A stretch of 64,000 nucleotides of DNA from CAYVHB01 sp964450865 (GTDB lineage Bacteria; Bacillota; Clostridia; Saccharofermentanales; UBA5734): positions 1 to 64,000 of the forward strand of contig CAYVHB010000014.1 in NCBI GenBank assembly GCA_964450865.1, written 5' to 3'. Below are positions 59,569-64,000 of the stretch, piece after piece. The position numbers and the translations under genes were made by a program. Every line of letters begins with the position of its first letter. Within the stretch, counting starts at the first letter, position 1. The notes under the pieces were generated by a model that did no database searches, had not been told where the DNA came from, and saw only the letters and a list, made by a program, of their open reading frames with translations.

Positions 59569-60027
59569 ATGGGCAAGACAGTCTTTGTTACGATCACCGG
59601 TATGGATCACTACTATGGCATCACACCATACAAAATTGGCCGGGTGATCCGGCTGCGCAAAGATCCCGCTAATGACCACGATAGCGAGGCTATTCGCGCC
59701 GAGCTGCCTTTCATCGGCACAATCGGCTATGTTGCGAACAGCACCTTTACCGTTGCCCGGGGCACATCCAGTGCCGGCCGGATTTATGACTGTTTTGATA
59801 CGGATGTTTTTGCCCAGATTCTCTTCATTGTTGGCAAGAGCGTGATCTGCGTGCTGGGTCTCGACGATGAAAATGATCCGCCCGAGTGCAGCAACAGCCG
59901 TTTCTTCGCCAGACGTTTCAAGGATGGGGTTACCCAGTCGGGGAATGGCAGCTTTGAAGACCTGGCCAAGGATGCTGATGACTGTGAGGTGCTGCATATC
60001 CAGCCGCCCCGAGATTTCAGGGTATAA
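59569..60027 (+). CDS. HIRAN-domain-like protein
   Basis: 152 residues. Residues 1-~75 resemble a HIRAN domain: VFVTITGMDHYYG, KIGRVIRLRKDPANDHDSEAIRAELPFIGTIGYVA, the usual L..DP.NP.D..AI...GY pattern. HIRAN domains bind single-stranded 3' DNA ends in eukaryotic HLTF; bacterial copies are often stand-alone. The rest (~80-152) contains a second conserved-looking part (SVICVLGLDDENDPP) and is not assigned. AAGGAGGG precedes the ATG. A perfect inverted repeat lies ~85 bp upstream. Confidence 0.7.
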   Translation: MGKTVFVTITGMDHYYGITPYKIGRVIRLRKDPANDHDSEAIRAELPFIGTIGYVANSTFTVARGTSSAGRIYDCFDTDVFAQILFIVGKSVICVLGLDDENDPPECSNSRFFARRFKDGVTQSGNGSFEDLAKDADDCEVLHIQPPRDFRV

Positions 60028-60030
60028 ACG

Positions 60031-60381
60031 TTATTGCGCAAGGCGGCTCCGGTCACGCGACCGGACTGACAGCCAGAGGTGGCTGATGGCCAGCAGCGGA
60101 TGATAAAGCAACATACGCGGGCCCGCATAGCGCATGACCGCGCGAATCTGCTGACGCCTCTGGGGATTATAGCAATGCACCGGGCACTGGCTGCAAAATG
60201 GCTTGGCCGGACCAAACCGGCATCGTTCGACTCTGGTCCTGGCATACTCAGCCAGCGCCTGGCATTCGGCGCAAAGCGCTGGCGTGGATTTGGCCAGGTG
60301 ACGCTGATGCCGGCAATAAAGCGTGATCATCTGCGTCACAACCTGCTGTTCAAACTGAATTTTCTTTAACTGGCTGCGCAT
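60031..60381 (-). CDS. YgbA-like nitrous-oxide-stimulated-promoter family protein
   Basis: 116 residues from ATG 60381. Cys-rich pattern of the YgbA_NO family: MITLYCRHQRHLAKSTPALCAECQALAEYARTRVERCRFGPAKPFCSQCPVHCYNP. YgbA-like genes respond to nitric oxide in E. coli; biochemical role unknown, though the cysteines suggest metal or Fe-S binding. It overlaps the end of the WYL regulator gene by 32 bp, and translation is probably coupled. Earlier in-frame starts exist (60405, 60426). Confidence 0.83.
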   Translation of the reverse strand: MRSQLKKIQFEQQVVTQMITLYCRHQRHLAKSTPALCAECQALAEYARTRVERCRFGPAKPFCSQCPVHCYNPQRRQQIRAVMRYAGPRMLLYHPLLAISHLWLSVRSRDRSRLAQ

Positions 60382-61375
60382 CGGTATTTTGCCGGTCCCC
60401 TTCATACATGGCATACTGTTCGGCAATCATGGCCCGCATCCGGCGGACAACCTCAGACGGCCCGATGATCTGGGCATTGACCCCAAATTGAAAAATCCAG
60501 GACAGGAAGGTCTGGCTGACATTGACCGGCAAATCAGCCAGGAAATGCTGGTTGTCAGCCTTGCGCACGATAATATCGTTGCCGAAACGGTCAATCACCA
60601 CGCCGATCAGGTCATTGGCAAAACGGACTGTCACCATCTCATCGTCGCCGACAAACATCGAGAATGTTCGCTTGACATACTGAACCAGATTCAGGTCCTC
60701 GGCCATGGGGATGCGGCTGACCTCCACTGTCTTGATCCCCGATATCTTATCAACCCGGAAATGAACCAGGCCGCGTTCCGGATTGTGGGCAATCAGGTAG
60801 TAATTGTCACCATCCCAGTGCAGGGCGTAAGGGCTGATCGTATATATATGCCCATTGCGGCGATAACGCATTTTCTTGCTCAGGGTATACTCATAATATT
60901 TAAAGGATACCTGGCGGTCCGCGGCAATGGCTTCATAGAGCTGATCTATCGAATAATAGATCGATTCATTGGGCGCCTTGACCCGGCCCGTCACAAATAT
61001 CTGGCGCTTGAGGCGGCCGGCCTCATGGATACTGACCAGTCCCTCCAGCTTGGCGAGGAGCTGCAGGCTTTTTCTGGCTGTAATAAAGCGGGATGACTGG
61101 ACGGCATCCATCAGCAGCTTCAGCTCCGGCAGCTCGAAAATGCGATTGGCTACAAAATAGCCGAAATGACTGCCTTTGGTGAGAATGATCTCCAGGCCGA
61201 ACTGGCGCAGCGTTTCGATGTCGCTGTAGAGAGACTTGCGCTCAAAGACGATGCCCAGCTGGTTGAGGCGGTTGCCCAGTTCAGCCAGGGTCATCGGATT
61301 CTGCTCATCGGTATTCTCCTGCAAGATCTTCATCACATGCAGCAGGCGCAGTTTCTGATTGGGATTTTTCGGCAT
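60350..61375 (-). CDS. WYL-domain transcriptional regulator
   Basis: 341 residues from ATG 61375 (AGGAGGC at 7 nt). An N-terminal winged helix (KLRLLHVMKILQENTDEQNPMTLAELGNRLNQLGI, FERKSLYSDIETLRQFGL) is followed by a WYL domain (~130-215; AIAADRQVSFKYYEYT, YTISPYALHWDGDNYYLIAHN) and the C-terminal WCX extension. WYL domains bind nucleic-acid or nucleotide ligands. It overlaps the YgbA-like gene, its likely partner or target. Its upstream DNA contains hexamer-like repeats that extend the open frame artificially. Confidence 0.9.
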   Translation of the reverse strand: MPKNPNQKLRLLHVMKILQENTDEQNPMTLAELGNRLNQLGIVFERKSLYSDIETLRQFGLEIILTKGSHFGYFVANRIFELPELKLLMDAVQSSRFITARKSLQLLAKLEGLVSIHEAGRLKRQIFVTGRVKAPNESIYYSIDQLYEAIAADRQVSFKYYEYTLSKKMRYRRNGHIYTISPYALHWDGDNYYLIAHNPERGLVHFRVDKISGIKTVEVSRIPMAEDLNLVQYVKRTFSMFVGDDEMVTVRFANDLIGVVIDRFGNDIIVRKADNQHFLADLPVNVSQTFLSWIFQFGVNAQIIGPSEVVRRMRAMIAEQYAMYEGDRQNTDAQPVKENSV

Positions 61376-61388
61376 GATCAAGCCTCCT

Positions 61389-61488
61389 GTCCGTATCCGG
61401 ACGCCGTATCTGTATTTGTATTCGGATCCGTATCTATGACCATATCCAGATCTGTTTCGGATCCGTAACCGTGCCTGTGCCCGTATAT
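61389..61488. repeat. Imperfect (C)CGTATC/GATCCG hexamer-type repeats
   Basis: Within 100 bp upstream of the WYL gene, variants of CCGTATC, CGGATCCGTA and CATATCC recur eight or so times. As translated they give a Tyr/Arg/Gly-rich pseudo-peptide that is unlikely to be made. Confidence 0.65.
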
Positions 61489-61886
61489 GTTTATCCTTAT
61501 TATAGGACAATGATCCCGAAAAGCAAGAGAATTTGTAAATTCGTCGTGCAATTATTTGACATAGTCTTATCGATCATGATAAATAATACCTAAAAATAAT
61601 ATTCAATTTCTGCAGTTTCCCGCTCGCATTGTTACCGGATCAGGACTATACTATATGAGTTAGCTACACAAGCATGGCTGCGAAACGGAATGAATTGTCA
61701 ATCAATAAAAGGAACGCGGTGACAGGGCCTGCATAGCCAGAAGCTGAAAAGCTCAGCGCTGAGTTGTTAGCCACATGGCCAGGTTGTGAAAGCAAGCAGC
61801 ATTGGGTCGTGAAGAACAGCAAGGCAGTCAAAGTATACAAGGTAGCAGTACAAGGTAGCAGTAAAATATGAAAGGTGATGATAGAG
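61489..61886 (+). other. Long leader/intergenic region with a distant promoter
   Basis: TTGACA (61556-61561) is followed 17 bp later by ATAAAT (61579-61584), giving a good sigma-A promoter ~300 bp before the lipoprotein start. The leader between them contains CTCAGCGCTGAG and other pairing segments. Just before the gene, CAAGGTAGCAGTA is tandemly repeated (~61846-61871). No known riboswitch was recognised; a small RNA is possible. Confidence 0.4.
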
Positions 61887-62894
61887 ATGAAAAACAATCA
61901 TTCACTGCATCTGATTTCCCGGAAATGGTTCTGGATCGCCGGCCTGGTTATCCTGGCCGTGAGCATGACCCTGACTGGCTGCAGCCAGGCCGGGGCAGTG
62001 GTTCAATTTGAATCGGCCCTCTAAAGCCACAATGCCGCCGCGGCCAGGGAAATCTACAGCCAGGATATCCGCGGGAACTCCGATCTGGAGCAGCAGGCCA
62101 GCAGTGCGGTTTCAGCGGTCCTGGCCAATACATACAGCCAGTATCAGACCGGCCAGCTCAGTGATGACGAGGCGGCGAAATTTTACGCCGCCTGTACCGG
62201 GATCGAGGCATACCGTCTCCAGGCGACAGCGGCTTTTATCGACTTTAAAGACCTGCAGTCATCCAAAGAAGCTTTCAACACGGCATCCACGGCGATGCAG
62301 ACCGGAGATTACCAGACGGCTATTGCAGCTTTTGGCAGCGTGATCCCGGTTGACCCGCAGTATACCAAAGCCCAGGCATTCCTGGCCGATTGCCAGGCCA
62401 AGTTCGTCGATGGATTTGTGGCGGACATCGAAGCCAAGGTCAGGGCCCAGATTGCAGCCGGCCAGCTGGCTGACGCCCAGACGACCGTGAATGATGCCCT
62501 GGCGGTATGCCCGGATTCGGCCGAGCTTCTGGCTCTCAGTCAAGGTGTCACCGATGAATTTATCCGTTATTATGGCGCCGAGATTGAACAGCTGATGGGC
62601 AAGGAAGAATATGCCAGGGCGCTGGCCGCAGTCAAGGAAGCACAGAACTACATCCAGAATGTCGACAAGGTCAAATCCTGGATCAGTCAGATCTATCAGG
62701 GTGCCGGCCGCCATTATAGCAGCCTGATGAAAAATGCTTCCAGCAGCAACGATCAGGCAACCCTTCAACAACTGGAAAATGCGCTGCAGGATTTGCCCGG
62801 ACTTGAAAAATATATTCCGGACTGGAATCATTATTCGGACAAATTCGACTTCGGTGGCTACAGCCTGCCATCTGGATTCGACTTCTCCTGGTAA
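61887..62894 (+). pseudogene. Lipoprotein gene interrupted by one in-frame TAA
   Basis: From ATG 61887 (AAGGTGATG upstream) the frame gives a clear lipoprotein signal (WFWIAGLVILAVSMTLTGC, C32), then at codon 46 a TAA (62022-62024), and continues in the same frame to 62894 with no other stop. The rest is Ala/Gln-rich with TPR-like helical repeats (EAFNTASTAMQTGDYQTAIAAFGSVIPVDPQYTKAQAFL and similar), ending in Tyr/Phe/Gly-rich FGGYSLPSGFDFSW. Intact length would be 335 codons. Either a recent nonsense mutation or a sequence error. The downstream part lacks a good new start. Function of the intact protein unknown; tetratricopeptide-like folds bind proteins. Confidence 0.8.
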
Positions 62895-62973
62895 GTAAAG
62901 AGCGCGGGCCGGTCTGACCCTCCTGGCATTTATGTTAAGGGTTCGATCTCTGCTGCAATACCAAATTATGAAC

Positions 62974-63017
62974 AGGCCGTCCTGAAAGCTGATTTCAAGA
63001 CGGCCTTTCTTGTTTTT
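62974..63017 (+). terminator. Rho-independent terminator
   Basis: AGGCCGTC-TGAAA pairs with TTTCA-GACGGCCT around 62974-63007, followed by a T-rich run (TTTCTTGTTTTT). It separates convergent genes and may act in both directions. Confidence 0.85.
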
Positions 63018-63029
63018 AGAATAGGTTGC

Positions 63030-63932
63030 CTAGTAAATGAGTTCCGGATTGTCAAAGGTAATCTGGGAACGGTCGCTGATGACCACCAGCACAATGGATG
63101 TAGAAAAATACGGCTCACTGATCATGGCCTTGTGGGTCAGTTCCACTTCGAAGCGATAAGCCTGGGAAAGGGCCAGAATACGCAGGTCGGCCTTGCCTGT
63201 CGTCAGATTGAGAATACCAGCCTCGTAATCACCATCGAGAAAATGAATCTGGTAGCCGTAGCGCCAGGCAAAATGTTCAATGATTTCCACAGAACTGCCG
63301 AAAAACTCACCGGTCTGCAAATCAATTGACGCATACGGGTAGGCCAGGGAATTCGTTGCCACATTCAGAACCGGGCCGGTGGTGTGTTTGGGCCACTCGC
63401 GCCGGACGTACTCGCCACGATCGACCGCCATTATCCGCGCATAAATATCCTGGTACTCCTCGCTGGTCCGGAAGTCGGCTGCAAATTCATTGAATTGCTG
63501 CAAGATATCCTGACGTTTATTGGTGACGAAGATGATATAGTCATCAAAGGCTACTGGTTCTTCCAGTATTTTGTAGCCTGGATGCATGCGGCAGAAATTT
63601 TTTGCATTGATAATATCCATGGCCAGGGCCTCGATCCGTCTGTATTTCAAGGCCAGGATCGCATCTGACGTGGTATCGTAGCGTTGCAGCTCGATGCCAG
63701 GAACATCTTCAAGAATGTAATCCGGACTCCAGGACATCAGAACCCCGATACGCCGGCCCGCCAGATTATGAACGTCCAGCGGTGTAACCGGTGCTGGCTG
63801 CTTGCCGGCGCAACCGGTCAGCGGATAGAACAGCAGCGTGAGCAACAGCATCAGGATGAGCAGGAACAGCCGGCCCTGTTGATATAAAGTGGCAGCGGGC
63901 GAACTGACCCGCTGATTGACTGTGCTGTACAT
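63030..63932 (-). CDS. Substrate-binding-like lipoprotein, paralogue of the gene at 15033
   Basis: 300 residues with a lipobox LTGC (C41). Very similar along its length to the 284-residue lipoprotein of the ABC operon: LAGRRIGVLMSWSPDYILED, ILALKYRRIEALAMDIINAKNF, VEIIEHFAWRYGYQIHFLDGDY, GKADLRILALSQAYRFEVELTHKAM, and the FDNPELIY end. The same lobe II-then-lobe I order is visible. GGAGG lies 9 nt before the ATG. Transcribed leftward, so a matching permease/ATPase set is not downstream here (the next gene is the convergent lipoprotein pseudogene); partners may lie elsewhere. Ligand unknown. Confidence 0.85.
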   Translation of the reverse strand: MYSTVNQRVSSPAATLYQQGRLFLLILMLLLTLLFYPLTGCAGKQPAPVTPLDVHNLAGRRIGVLMSWSPDYILEDVPGIELQRYDTTSDAILALKYRRIEALAMDIINAKNFCRMHPGYKILEEPVAFDDYIIFVTNKRQDILQQFNEFAADFRTSEEYQDIYARIMAVDRGEYVRREWPKHTTGPVLNVATNSLAYPYASIDLQTGEFFGSSVEIIEHFAWRYGYQIHFLDGDYEAGILNLTTGKADLRILALSQAYRFEVELTHKAMISEPYFSTSIVLVVISDRSQITFDNPELIY

Positions 63933-64000
63933 AAGTACATCCTCCGTCAGGAAAAGAATCCTGCCGCTGCAGCGGTGGGAAGGTTGCAGACCGGGCTTGC

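Noticed and set aside
61585..61886. Possible riboswitch (GGAACGCGGTGACAGGG... region)
   Set aside because: Checked by eye against cobalamin and c-di-GMP-I consensus elements; key conserved blocks are missing.
61887..62894. Read-through or recoding at the TAA
   Set aside because: No selenocysteine or pyrrolysine context applies to TAA and no recoding signal is visible; a mutation or sequence error is simpler, so it is listed as a pseudogene.

Overview
The window looks like chromosomal DNA of a moderately GC-rich anaerobe of the Bacillota, most likely Clostridia-like. This is inferred from strong AGGAGG-type ribosome binding sites, partner-switching proteins (STAS and RsbW-like ATPase domains), a CoA-disulfide reductase/rhodanese pair, a tryptophanase-family lyase, BFD, AzlCD, DedA, LiaF-like, YwaF-like and Pr6Pr proteins, and lipoproteins with lipoboxes. 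I cannot name a species. There is no rRNA, CRISPR array, phage module or replication origin. There are two tRNA-Ser genes (GCU and UGA).

Layout: 0-7.8 kb is accessory-like. It holds a decayed ImmA/IrrE remnant beside tRNA-Ser(GCU), a BspA-type leucine-rich-repeat protein, a DUF6933/pRiA4b ORF-3-like protein, a DUF2284 protein and an AlbA_2/HATPase regulator. Two copies of a ~90-bp dispersed repeat bracket part of it. 7.9-12.6 kb is a heavy-metal operon (ArsR/CadC-like repressor and P1B ATPase) split by an IS200/IS605 element with tnpA, tnpB and a probable omega-RNA end.

13.7-24.4 kb is the most unusual part. A polar-amino-acid-type ABC transporter (lipoprotein, permease, ATPase, SBP-SBP-permease fusion, second ATPase) lies among two STAS proteins, an RsbW-like ATPase-fold protein and a metallo-beta-lactamase protein with a histidine-kinase-like tail. 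Both ABC ATPases carry C-terminal extensions that resemble degenerate RsbW/HATPase domains. The substrate-binding modules read lobe II then lobe I, as if circularly permuted. A paralogue of the first lipoprotein ends the window at 63.0-63.9 kb. I propose that transport is coupled to a partner-switching cascade.

24.4-38.3 kb: two membrane GGDEF proteins, a LiaF-like protein, a CDF zinc exporter with a His-rich loop, AlkD, agmatine catabolism (aguB, aguA), alpha-galactosidase with a divergent AraC regulator, and several membrane proteins. 38.4-44.4 kb: a stand-alone condensation-domain protein diverges from a PaaK-like adenylate ligase, followed by an aldehyde dehydrogenase and an iron alcohol dehydrogenase. 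These could form a small acyl-activation/reduction cluster. 44.6-49.0 kb: rhodanese, CoA-disulfide reductase-rhodanese, and a sodium:solute symporter with its small accessory protein.

49-64 kb: a TfoX-N-like protein, PfkB kinase, DedA, Pr6Pr protein, AzlCD, BFD, tryptophanase-family lyase, a PAS-GGDEF-HD-GYP protein, a PQ-loop-like protein, a HIRAN-like protein, a YgbA-like protein, a WYL regulator and a lipoprotein gene broken by one in-frame TAA. Short imperfect tandem duplications at gene ends and starts recur across the window.
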